In this document: positions 23,243 to 34,699 of the stretch, in pieces
Layout of the letters: each line of letters begins with the position of its first letter
Numbering within the stretch: position 1 is the first letter of the stretch
Source of the DNA: Rhyzopertha dominica
Lineage: Eukaryota; Arthropoda; Insecta; Coleoptera; Bostrichidae
Assembly (NCBI GenBank): GCA_025024175.1
Contig: QCXZ01000053.1
Span: 5,518,001-5,582,000 of the forward strand
DNA length: 64,000 bases
Reading direction: 5' to 3'
The notes under the pieces: generated by a model
Database searches by the model: none
What the model was told of the DNA's origin: nothing
Seen by the model: the letters and a program-made list of their open reading frames with translations, nothing else
Made by a program: the position numbers and the translations under genes

Positions 23243-24760
23243 CAGGGTGTCTCTAAATTCGATGTCATAATTTCTAGTGCGTATTCCTGATGTGAAATGA
23301 TGACGAAAAGTCTATATAAACATGTGTCCGAAAATGTTTCATTTTTGATATACAGAGTGTTGAAGTTAAAAACAAGATTTCGATTTCTTTTATTTTTTAC
23401 AGAACGGTTTTTTGAATCTTTACGAATTTTGGAAGAATGTTATAATAGATCACGGCTAATAATCTGGCATAAAACATTTTTTTGATATGTATAACAGAGG
23501 CGGCGTAGGGGGAGGGGCAGAAGGGTTTTCTCTTTGAAAAAAAGTTGTGTGTGAGATGTCAAAAAGCTCGTCACTATTTTCAGAAAGTGCAACAAATAAG
23601 GTACAAGAAAGGTCCTCTTATTGCATTTCGCTAGAACAAACCGCTTTCGAAAAAATCGACAAAACCTGAATTCCCTCAGGTTGGCGTAAATAGACCAAAA
23701 ATTAACTTTTTTTATTTTCCAAAGAAATTAACGTTTATATGGCAACAATTTTTTTAATTAATCGCACTATATCATGATAAATGGTCAGACACAATGATTA
23801 CCATCATATCTAAACAGTGGCGGTAATTTGGAGGGGGCAAGAAGTCTTTTTTATAAAAAGATTGTTTCCACATATTTAAAACCGTTTCAATAATTATAAA
23901 GACCAGTAAAATATAAAAAAGAAAAACTAAGTTAATTAATTAATTAAATTAAACTAATTATTATTTAAAGCTAGATATGCAACTTGCATTGGGCGTTATT
24001 AAAAATCTTTAAAAAATGCAATTTCTTAATTTTACAACAATAGATTGTCTTAGCAGTATAAAATGTAAATTTTTCTTCTTTTAATATTTTTAACTGATCC
24101 TCATAATTTTTGAAACAATTTAAAAATGTGGAAACAATCTTTTTATAAAAAAAGACTTCTTGCTCCCCCTCCCCAAATTGCCGTCACTGTTTAGATATGG
24201 AGGTAATCCTTATATCTGAACATTTGCAATGATATAGTTCAATTACTTTCAAAAAGTTGTTGCCATATAAACGTTAATTTCTTTGGAAAATAAAAAAAAG
24301 TTAATTTTTGGTCTATTTGCGCCAACCTGTAGGAATTCATATTTTCTCGATTTTCTCGAAAACGGTTCGTTCTAGCGAAATGCAATAAGAGATCCTTTTT
24401 TGTACCTTATTTGTTGCTCTTTCTGAAAATAGTAACGAGCTTTTTGACATTTCACACACAACTTTTTTTCAAAGAGAAAATCCCTCTGCCCCTCCCCCTA
24501 CGCCGCCTCTGTTAAAGATATGAAAAAATCTTTTATGCCGGATTATTAGCCATGATCTATTATAACATTCTGCTAAAATTCGTAGTTTCAAAAAACCGTT
24601 CTCTAAAAAATAAAAAAATTCGAAAATTTTTGTTTAACTTCAACACTCTGTATATCAAAAATGAAGCATTTTCGGACACATGTTTATATAGACTTTTCGT
24701 CATAAATTCACGTCAGGAACACGCAATAGAAATTATGACATCGAATTTAGAAACACCCTG
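23243..24760. mobile_element. Fold-back element with ~650-690-bp arms, TA-flanked
   Basis: The left terminus CAGGGTGTCTCTAAATTCGA (23243) is matched in reverse complement at 24760, and each side is flanked by TA. The inverted arms run to about 23930 and back from about 24070, with high similarity throughout and a short AT-rich loop. The total is 1518 bp. TA flanks and CAGGGTG ends suggest a Tc1/mariner-mobilised non-autonomous element. Small open frames within it are incidental. Confidence 0.85.
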
Positions 24761-24762
24761 TA

Positions 24763-26260
24763 TGTAGGTATGACTGAATAAGTAAAAAATATTGCACTTG
24801 GTACGCTTATATGCTGTAAAACTTTAAAATATAAGTAAACACATATGCTCTCNATATCGTTTATAGTAGGAGTAGAATAGTTCCGATTTCTTCTTATTTG
24901 CNAAAAAATATACAGGTAGAAACTATGTTTATGACCCTCCGGAGTAAAAGAAAATTTTAACTGCCGCGTTGAAATTGGAATGTTTACCATCCATGGTTAT
25001 AAAAATAGATACTACTCAATAAATTAGGAAAGAATACGATTTAGTCATACATTAAAAGCTATTAGATGAGAAATATTTCTAGTTCAAATAATAATACCAA
25101 ATAATGCTCACTGATTTATGTGTACTGAAAGAAAATTCTAATAAAGCCTAAACACAATTTTTGGATACGGTCCACTCCGCTGCAAAGCAGTGGAACGTGC
25201 CGAACCCGTCTGTTATTTACGACAGCTTCAGTTAATTCTTGTAAACTATTGTGAGGGGTAATCGACTGNTCGTATAATGAGTCTCGTAGATTGTGGCTTG
25301 CAACTATAATAACGTCTACCTTATGTTGTGCGTCGTTGAAGAGTAATTTGCAGTCCAAGGCAAATAGAGTTTCAAAGGACTTAGAAGTAATCCTATGCTT
25401 TGTTCTAGAAGTTTCGATCACCTTTGTCTAAAACTACAACTCCCGCGCTGCAGAACAAATACCTTTTTAATAAGACTGCAATTTCGATAAACGTTATACA
25501 AGCCCAAATCCAAACTCTTAAAACTTAAACTGTTCCGTGTACACGCCGTATAAAACCCAAGATAAATCGGATACTTGTAACCAAGATGCGTCCCGCAGAG
25601 CCCTTCATCTACTTAACCCATTTCCCTTATCTCGTAATGGTTTTCCAATACCCGTGTAGGACCCGGTAGCAACACGCGCCTTTCCATTGGACGCCGACTA
25701 TAGGGGACCCTTTTGTCTCTCGATTTCCGATCACGGCGCCATGCGACATTGAATCCCGCTTCCTTTACAGATTGCGAGCGTCGTCATAGCAATAGCTCTT
25801 TGCGGGCGACACGGGAGAGGAAGCCGGAAAATTTATAACGACAACCGTCAATAAATACGGGAAATACATTTGGACGTTTGCTGTGATGGGATTCATATTC
25901 GCTGAAGAGCTTATATTTTCAATTTTGTTATTCAATTCTGCTGCCCGAGTGCTTCAAGCAAGATTTATTTTGATTGAAACACATATTTATGTATGTACTT
26001 CAGGAAGTACTACATAAAGTCTAATGGTGGGGTCGGGAGTGACCGAGAGAGAAAGAGTAAGGGCTTGCGTAATATAATGACCTCAAATGAGAAAATTAAA
26101 GCTGAGGGATGAAGAAATGTTGACAAAAGCATATGGCGAAACTGACGATGCAAGAAAAAAAGAGAGCTAAATTTTTGAAGAGTTACAAAGAACGGAGCGA
26201 AGAGCATAATGATACAGGAAGATATGAATGGTTGGTGAAAAGTATAGGAAAGAAGAGACC
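24763..26260. other. No gene; contains a second G+C-rich island
   Basis: A minus-strand frame at 25116-25421 (101 codons) matches nothing I know. From about 25560 to 25850 the sequence becomes G+C-rich with many CG pairs and then returns to AT-rich. The island lacks an open frame of note and may be regulatory or exonic host DNA. Confidence 0.3.

Positions 26261-26335
<75 letters not shown>
26261..26335. repeat. (AAT)n microsatellite, 25 copies
   Basis: This is an uninterrupted run of 75 bases of AAT. Runs of this unit end several LINEs in the window, so it may mark the 3' tail of an otherwise unrecognisable LINE to its left. Confidence 0.95.
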
Positions 26336-26336
<1 letters not shown>

Positions 26337-26502
26337 GAAAAAGAATAGCAGAACGAATTATTACGAATTACCGACTAGCAAACACAAGATTTAAACACCA
26401 GTTCACATGAGTGTACAACAGTAGGAGCAAGAATTAGATATTTATTATTACCAGATGAATCATTTCTTTTAAAAATTTAAATTCATTTCTGCAAAATATA
26501 TA

Positions 26503-28373
26503 CCGGGTCGCTACAAAATATGGAATCAGCAGGATATTTCAGCTTCTGTTCGACCGATTTTTCTGAAATTGTGCATGGGCCTGTGGGTAATTAAAATACA
26601 TTTTCTTGAATTTTTTTTGGCTCCATGTCAGCACTCGCTTCCGAGATATGGGCGCAAGTTGCATTTTTTAAATGGGAAGGGAGGTCAAAAAATATTTTCT
26701 CCTGATTTCCAAATTGTATAACACTTGTACAATTTATTGCTTCTGAGTTGAGAAAAGTGTGATAACAAACTTGGGTCTAGCAAAAAACTTCGGGATAAAA
26801 ACCATATTCGTTACCACAAAGTAAGAATAAAAACTCCAGGTGTGTCCATTTTCCTCATGACTGGTGATAATTTTCATTCACTTTGTTATTTACAATCGCA
26901 ATGCCTCAGTTAACTGAACATGATCGCATCGAAATTTTGATGATGATTGGATATGAAGATAGAAGGCGAAGTTATTCGGAAGTAATTGCACTCTGCAATG
27001 CAATTCATGAAGATCGTGAACCAACTGCCAGATCAACAGTTATTAAAACATTGCAACGTTTTGACGAAACGGCCGGTCAAAGACCAGGACATCCAAAGGT
27101 TGCTACCAGTGCGGAAAGTAACTTGAATGTCCTTTTATATGTGCAAGAGAATCCCAAGTGTTTCGTACAACAGCGTGCTCTTACTCACCATATTATCAGA
27201 AGATTTGTTCAGAAGATTTTGGAAAAAAAGAACTGAACGAAGATGATTTCGATCGTAGGATAGAATTTTGTGAAACTACTATGAACATGATAGATGAAGA
27301 TAGAAACATTTTAAATTGGATTATGTTTTCTGGTGAAGCGACTTTTTACCTCAATGGTAATATGAATAGACATAATTGCAAATATTGGTCGGACACAAAT
27401 CCACATCGGATGAAAGAAGTCCACACACAACACCCTCACAAAATAAATGTATGGTGTGCTATTACCGGTGAGCACATTATTGGGCCTCTTTTCATCGATG
27501 GAAATTTGAATGTGGTCAAGTATTTACGGATCTTGCGCTAACACATAACAGAACTCATTCGTCTGTACGCTAATCATGAAAATGTTGCGCGTTATTCTGA
27601 GCAGATATGGTTTCAGCAAGATGGTGCACAGTCCCATTTTGCTGTCAACGTTCGTAGATATTTGAATGCGATATTTCCAGACAGATGGATCGGTAAGCGG
27701 AACGATAAAATGACAATCGCGTTCTCCTAATCTAACGCCTCTTGATTTTTTTTCCTGTGGGGGTATCTGAAAAATCGTATTTATGCAGACGATTTAAAAG
27801 GACGAATAAGCGGAGAAATTCAGAACTTACCCCCAAATATGCTACAAAGAACATTAGAAAACTTTTACTCAAGGCTGCATTACTCCCAGGAAATAAATGT
27901 GGAACATTTTGAGTATCTTCTGGAATGTAATTTAAAAAAATACTGCACTTCAATCACGTTTTTCTTTTTTACTTTTAGGTTATCCGATTTGCAATAAATT
28001 GATCAAACTAGACGAAAATTATCACCAATCACGGAAAATGGTACCTGGCTTTTTGTTCACTTTAGAGATAAAGAAAATTGTTTTCATTCTTTTCGTTTTT
28101 TTTCAAGCTCAATTATTGTATTTACACTTTTCTCAATTCAGAAGCAATAAATTGTACAAGTGCGATTGCAATCAGAAAAAAATATCCTTTTCAATGATCC
28201 TTTTGACCCCCCTTTCCATTTAAAAACTGCATCTTGCGCCTATATCTCGGAAATGAAAGCTGACACGAAGAAAAATGCATTTGAATTATCCATATGCTCA
28301 AGCACAATTTCAGAAAAATTGGTCGAACAGAACCTGAAATATCCTGCTGCTTCCATACTTTGTAACGACCCTG
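26503..28373 (+). mobile_element. Mariner-superfamily element with ~265-bp TIRs, TA-flanked
   Basis: Left CCGGGTCGCTACAAAATATG (26503) is mirrored by the right end ...CATACTTTGTAACGACCCTG (28373), with TA on each side. Inverted similarity continues for about 265 bases from each end. The interior holds a decayed transposase (about 26900-27950). A solo copy of the right terminal repeat lies at 55445-55668, so the family has spread within the genome. Confidence 0.88.
26900..27955 (+). pseudogene. Mariner-superfamily transposase (long-TIR type), degenerate
   Basis: The N-terminal part reads MPQLTEHDRIEILMMIGYED with an HTH region up to about 27180. The catalytic domain follows after a deletion, from NEDDFDRRIEFCE. 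The first catalytic box reads MFSGEATFYLNG where relatives have FSDEATF, so the aspartate is replaced by glycine. The second, FQQDGAQSHFA, is intact. The third region is shifted and contains stops ahead of FFLWGYLKNRIYAD. The copy is inactive. Confidence 0.82.
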
Positions 28374-28375
28374 TA

Positions 28376-31299
28376 TGTGTAACGTTAACAACGACCCTCA
28401 ACTTTTACTATAAATTAGCTTGTGTAACGAAGAGGTGTTTTCTTTAACTCTTTTCTACCTTTTAAGATATTAATTTCGATTTGACGTACACTTGGTTTCA
28501 AAATTAATGCAACATCTGCATATTAGGAGTAACAACGAGCTAAAACATTATTTTAGACTCAACAAGTATTGTTTTTATGTCCTAAATGGTACTCATTTAT
28601 AAAGATCAGGACTGCGCGATTTTATCAAAAATAACGCTATAATTAGCTTACTGAGGAAGATTTAAAACTATTGTCCGTTCCATTAATTTTGCAATGAATC
28701 GAATATCTTGCTCTAAGTGAATTACCACGAGATAACCCCTAGTAGTAATGCATATCACGTAGTTCTGCATTATCAATATCAATTTAAGAAAAATTATAAC
28801 CATAAAATGTTAATATATGTCAATATAATAAACGGCTTCTATCGTAATGTAAAGATTTTATAGCGATCTTAATTTCTGCAATATTGAAATTTATAAATAA
28901 TCACAAATAAAAGGTGTGAGTTGTTATTTAAATGCCAAGGGCAGTTTAAACCCTTTGGCATTTGCTTTAAATTTTGGCAAGAAAGAAAATGCACAATTAT
29001 ATAGAAAAAAATAGGTGTTCCAAATTTGCAGATAATCGATACACAAACTAATGATGTGAGATATTTGTTTTAACTTACTTTCGCTGGCACTTTACTGAAC
29101 GAATTTTCCAAGTCCAAATCGGTTGAATTCTATAGTCTATATGCAATTTAGGTATCATTCATTATTGGATGCCAGTTTTCTAAGATTTCTGTCTTATATG
29201 ATGTTTTATGTTTTATTATTATTTTCGTCCTGATGCTATCGCTTATGAGCGTAATTCTTTATTGCTGCTAAATAACAAATATACATTTGTTTTTCAATGT
29301 TAATTGTAACAGCAAATAGAAACATACAGGGCGTTTCAAACGTGAAAGTTTAACGGTATTTTATATATCCCTTTTTCTTAATTCCACATAACCTCATAAG
29401 CGTTCCTTATTTTATTATTTTTTTATCATATCAGTTCGATTTTACCAGGTACATGAACATTCACAAGCTCAATACGATATCCCATTCATTCCTCAATTAA
29501 ATTCTAGTTCAAGTGGCATCAATAAATGTCGATGTATTTTGTCATACTACGCAGTGTTGGAAAAAAGCAGTTAGCAGTAATTCAGAAAATTTTACGTAAA
29601 GAAATAAAAAACAAAAATTAGTTATGTACCTTTAAGTTTTCACTGTGACTGATTAACTGATGAAAATAAATCATTATTTAAAATTAATATAAAATTCTTA
29701 CAAATTATGTTTATTATCGTTTCATTACTAGTGTAACAACCTCCGCCCCATTTATAAAATGCGACTGATGCTAAGCTACTTTCCCTCAAATTGCCTAAGC
29801 AACAAATTTTAGATGCCCCAAATTCACGATGATATGTATATAATAAGAAATAGAACTACTTTGTTTAAGTTTGTCATTAATAGTAACTTCCAACGCGTTA
29901 ATTCTAAGAAAATATTTGATGGGCATTAAAAAAATTTTAAATTTACCAAAATAATGTATTTTGTTTACGCACATTCGTTACATCAAAAATATTTCAAAGG
30001 TACATCCATCTCCATTAAAAAATTACACCTTGAAATCGGATACTTTCAAGGACAATCTAACAGCATTTCGCCATCGAACTGGGCCACAGAAAAGAAGGGA
30101 GAAATAATTGTAGCCTTGAACGAAGTTTGCCTCAGGTGTTGGTATTTAAAGAAATTTTCACAAGGCCTGGAAATATCAGGCCGCTGTATGGGATTGGAAA
30201 ATTGCGAGAATACTTCCAAAGTAAATAGCTGTAAAGCAAGGTATAGACGGCGAAATATGTTTAGGTATGTAGACAAGTCGCACTCAATACTTATTTCATT
30301 ACTATCGTTAAATCCGATAAAAAGAACGTGTCGTGTTCCCCTCGCACTGTCAATCTTCAGTCCACAGGGCGGTGGTGTTACGTCAAAAACGAAAAACAAT
30401 CACTTGCGGTCTCTCAAAAGACAGTCGATCATAGCCCCGCTTGATTGATTGTGACAGTGTCTTAAGGAACCAGATAAACAAGCCGGATGTTCCTGGGATA
30501 ACGTCAATTACGACCCCGTCGTCTGAGTTTGTGGAAAAATATCATAAAGGGCAACTTTTGCTATCGAAAAAGAGAAAGAATAGTTGCGGTAGAAGGTGTG
30601 ACTGTGCAAGGTTGTGGAAATTATGTAAAAACCACAACATTCCATTGCGAATGAAAGTAATTGTTTATAATTAGTTTTACATGTCTGGTTGATCAACTAT
30701 GATTAACTCTGTGCATATGAGTTTTTATTGCGTTATTTATAAGTGAAGAGAGTGAAACGTCATTGTCATCTATGCAAACAGTTGCATAATGTATCAATAA
30801 CCTGCCCTTCAATATTTCTTGACCTTACTTTTAATCAGTATGTATCTAGTTAATTTATAATAGTCGATAATTAGATAAAAGATTAATAATAACGGAAAAT
30901 TAACAACTTAGTTGGATCCTTGTGCTAAATATGCAGATTTTCAGTTCTGTGCTGTATACTGACTGCAAGACATTGACTGCTCAGATGTAATGTGCTTCAC
31001 CTTGTTCTTGACCAGATATTTAGCGAACCGTGACAACTTGTAGACGTAATATGGATAAACACTGGTCGTTTTAATGCATTTAATTAGGTTAACCTGGTTT
31101 CTGTCTTAAAAGAATAGTAGTAGGTAGGTAGGTAGATACAAATTTAGGTACACATTTATCTTCGTGTTTTTATATTACAGGAGCGTTCTATCTGAAGTGA
31201 CATACTGCTTTATACTTGTATACGAATGAATAATACAACAGAAATTTTTTCAGATAACGTAAACATTAATTGCCTTAATTACTAAATAAGTGAATTTCA
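28376..31299. other. No recognised gene
   Basis: Mostly AT-rich. A plus-strand frame of 164 codons (29954-30448) and one at 30441-30674 with a cysteine cluster (CGRRCDCARLWKLC) lie in a G+C-richer patch, but match no family I can name. A mariner-like end word (ACAGGGCGTTTCAAA) sits alone near 29327. Confidence 0.3.
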
Positions 31300-32150
31300 T
31301 CATACATACTTATGGACAAAGAGTACGGCAGCTTTCTAGCAAAAATTATAGAAACAGATTATTTTCAAAATACTTGTTTCTCTTCTGACATTAAGTTCTG
31401 GTACCGTTATGTAGATGATGTTTTCTGTCTATTTACAGGTAATTCAGATGATCTAAATAATTTTCTTACTTTTATTAATTCGTTACATTCTTCTATAAAT
31501 TTCAGTTATGAAACAGATAACATGTTGTTTTCCGGGCTGGTTCCCACGTTGGTTATTAGACCTTGACGTTTCGACACTCATGTCGGTGTCTTCCTCAGAA
31601 GTAGCTCTGAAAGTTTCAGAAGTTTCAGAGCTACTACTTCTGAGGAAGACACCGACAAAAGTGTCGAAACGTCAAGGTCTAATAATCAACGTGGGAACCA
31701 GCCCGGAAAACAACATGTCATCGACAACAACCACGGAAGCCTTCAAACCAAATGAAACAGATAGTAATAATCAGATTTCCTTTTTAGATTTATTGATTAT
31801 ACATGACTAAATTTCTTCTAACCTTTCTTTCGAAATTTTTAGAAAATCCACTTGTACAGACAATGTTATTCCTTATTATTCTGTACATCCTTATTCACAA
31901 AAAATGGCAGTTTTTAATTCAGTTTTTAATCGACTTTTTAAAATAGCATTGTCATTAAATGATTTCGAAAAAGAATTGGGTGTAATTCTCCAATTTTCCA
32001 AATTATTTAGCAGAAAAAACTCTATTTTAAGTATTTGACAAAATTTAAATATTCTTTTTGTATAACTTATTTTGATGAAAAAGTTAAGGTTTGGTTTCCT
32101 CTTAAGTTTGCTTCAAATTTAGTAAAGATGTTTATCTAAATAGTCCAAAT
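31300..32150 (+). mobile_element. Penelope-like element relic (RT), with palindromic insertion
   Basis: The plus strand reads FWYRYVDDVFCLF (catalytic VDD box intact, 31387-31425), FINSLHSSINFSYETD (to 31519), then after a 232-bp insertion SNNQISFLDLLI and FEIFRKSTCTDN with VHPYSQKMAVFN (31764-31930). These are consecutive PLE-type RT and post-RT motifs. Stops appear beyond 31807. It belongs to a different PLE lineage from the copy at 255-2172. Confidence 0.82.
31520..31751. mobile_element. Palindromic PLE-derived insertion with 12-bp TSD
   Basis: The 12-mer ATGAAACAGATA occurs at 31508-31519 and 31752-31763, and removing one copy plus the 232 bp between makes the PLE frame continuous. The inserted DNA is an inverted repeat (arms 31520-31612 and 31623-31718, about 95% alike, 10-base spacer) plus 33 bases. 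Each arm contains CTGAGGA, a hairpin and GAAACGTC, the layout of PLE ends. PLEs are known to make target duplications of variable length. Confidence 0.85.
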
Positions 32151-33789
32151 AAGCCCGGATCATAGAAGGCACTCTTGTTTTTTATTTAAATAAAAGTCAG
32201 AGTCTTTATATTCTTTTCTTTAATGTAGTCTCCTGTTTTTGTGTTTTTTCGATCTGAATAATGTAGATTTATTATACCTAATTGATACTTATTCCGTCAA
32301 ATATAAATAAAAATTTTCATTGCCTCCTGAGCACTTTCGCAAAAAACAAACGACTTGTAAAAATTTCTCTCCATTTTCAAGCAACTATAGCCCCGTAAAC
32401 TTCGCAGCTGCTAATTGCCGCTAATTGTCAGAGAGGGCGCTATAAATAACGCGGAGTAATCCCGGATATTCATACTTGAAATACGTTCTTTGAATATTGT
32501 GCAGTTTTAGCAAGTTCTAACGACCTCTCATTTACATAGTAATTGTTTGAGCGTAACGAGGCAGCATTAAGATTTCGCAACGTTTTGCGTTTGTCATTGA
32601 ACTTAGGAAGGTATTGCATACTTCCAAGTTATACCCTCGTAAGTAATACGTGACCTTACAAGTGCATTTGCGAAACATAAAAATGCACCTATACCAAGTG
32701 CGTTGTCAAACTTTTTATGTCATCGTCAGAACTAATGTTCATATTTGCAGCTAGTTTTAAATGGCATGCATCAATACATGGCAAAATGACCTGCTAGGTC
32801 AAATGTTTGTCATAGCAGTAATACGTTTTTAAGTGCAAGAATACAAGATACCAAATATATTAGGAACAGGGAAAAACCAAAATTAAACTCATGCGTGATA
32901 TTCTATTCATAACGTTTACAATTTCATGTTCGACAGCTAGCTTCACAAGTAATTTAAAAAGTTCGTTAGTGACTTCAGTTTTATATGGTAGGTTACCTAA
33001 CAACACAACATCATTTTTGTGCAAAGTCCTGAAACGTAAGCAACACAAACAAGAATGTATGATTAATTAATACAAGAAAATACTGGGATTGAAAATAATT
33101 GTTATCCAAATAACTTTTCTCTTAGCTCAGGTGCAGACTCTATGAAGTTTGCATTACCATTTAGGTATATATTTAGGCATGCACGATTAAAAAAGTTTAA
33201 TAACAGAATATTTTTCGCAAAATTATGGCTCTCGTGATAAACAATGTAGTTCGCAAATCGTACAATGGGCAACTGTCATTTTTATGCAAAATTAGGTAAT
33301 AAAATGGCATGGACGGAGTTTACATTTCTTTCGCGATATAATGGAAAATAAGGCTGCTACAATCATACAAAAAGACAAAGGTTTCCTAAATTTAATGGTG
33401 ACTTAAAATATAGGTATAGATAAAAATTGCATGTGATTGATCGTATTAGCAAACAAGTAATACGAGACTACTTTACAGGAGTATGACAATTAATGAAACT
33501 GCGACCTTTTAAGTTTTTTTTTTAAAGAATTAGAGATCAGTATCACAATCCTCTGAACGCAAAAATCTTATACTAATATGTGATCTGAGTTATTTAATCA
33601 AAATGGAAGTATCTGTATATAAAGAATTTTACTGATTCATTATTTTTGTCATTATAGATTGGTTCTGATTACTGAAAAAAAAAACTAGTTTAAGCTTCTA
33701 TTTGTTTCAATTTTTGCTCTCTGGTTATAATACACAGCAGCGTCAAATAATAACTATTTGTTTAATAAGGCAACAAAATAAATGATTGT
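32151..33789. other. No recognised coding sequence
   Basis: The stretch is AT-rich apart from about 32390-32660, where the speculative TATA/initiator arrangement lies. A minus-strand frame at 32860-33048 (62 codons) shows no motif. Confidence 0.3.
32441..32638 (+). promoter_or_regulatory. Speculative promoter and 5' UTR exon
   Basis: TATAAATA at 32441-32448 is followed 31 bases later by TCATAC, close to the arthropod initiator, with the putative +1 A near 32472. A strong donor, CTC followed by GTAAGT, starts at 32639. The stretch is richer in G+C than its surroundings. It could be the non-coding first exon of the esterase, about 9.7 kb upstream, or of an unrelated transcript. Chance occurrence is possible. 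Confidence 0.2.
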
Positions 33790-34690
33790 GTGTAAATGAC
33801 TTATTATGTTGACAATCAAGAATTAGCAGAAGATATCATAGAAGCAACAAGAAGTGTAGAATTAAATTTATTCCATGAGAAGTCTCGCAATGTTTACCGA
33901 CAAGCTTACATAAATTTCATTGGATTTGTGATAAGAAGGTCAAAATATATACAGAAACAATTTTGCTGGTGTATTTATCGGAATTTTCAAAGAAGATATA
34001 ACCTTCCTCGTTATGGAGTATTTACTCAATGTTGAAAGCTACTTTGAACGTCAACAACATCAATGCCTTCATCGCTTTTCTAATACGTCAGTCAAATGGT
34101 TACAGAGCAAAAAAGAGTATTGCAACAAAATGACAACGATTACTTGTGTACTAAAGTAGAATTTATTTTAACAGCTTGACCAGAAAAAATATTTACGTAC
34201 ATATTACTATTTTAGGTGGCATCAATCTGTGGTTTGGCAGGAGCATGCAGATAAGACACATTTTTTTTAATATAATGCTAGAAGACATTAAGGGTTTGGG
34301 AGATAAATTATTGATTATATTGCCAAATGCAAAACAAACAAACCTAGATCGTTAGTGGTCAAATATTATTTATCATACCGCCCAAATTTAAAATCTCTTT
34401 CAAGCATTTACGTGAAAAAGGCTACAAATAATATGTTGGTATCCATATGCTTGCAGAAATAGCTAAGTATTTCAAATTGTCCAATTCTAAAAAAAACCAC
34501 TTAACGAGGACGTCAGCAACGTTTTGGAGAAATCTGGATGAGACATCATTATGCTTAAAAGGCATAGGGATTTGCGGTAAATTTATTCATAAAAGTATAT
34601 GTTTCCTTTAATATAGCCCAATTCTTATGGGTCTACGAATGTAGCTGAAGTATACATTGAAAAAGTTGCCAGTTGCCAGTAAATCTAGGA
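33790..34690 (+). pseudogene. Crypton/KIAA1958-like tyrosine recombinase relic
   Basis: In shifting plus-strand frames I read LFHEKSRNVYRQAYINFIGF (33868-33925), SMLKATLNVNN (34028-34060) and AFLIRQSNGYRAKK (about 34070-34113). Further on come a CGLAGACR word (34215-34237), LEDIKGLGDKLLIILPNAKQ (34278-34335), KYFKLSNSK with LTRTSAT (34466-34520) and STNVAEVYIEK (34632-34662). The order matches the integrase-like domain of Crypton-derived proteins (SAM-like N-terminal domain, then catalytic core with RTSAT and VAExYIE). Frameshifts make it non-functional. Confidence 0.62.
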
Positions 34691-34699
34691 TTTATGAAA

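Noticed and set aside
24552..24990. Open frames in and beside the fold-back element
   Set aside because: They fall within the inverted arms or contain N bases, and their mirror images appear in the other arm. There is no protein motif.
26133..26410. Open frames through the AAT run (poly-Ile or poly-Asn)
   Set aside because: They exist only because a 25-copy AAT microsatellite has no stops in two frames. No family motif flanks it.
28160..28447. Frames inside the right terminal repeat of the mariner-type element
   Set aside because: They lie in inverted repeat DNA and resemble the mirrored sequence at the left end. Not a gene.
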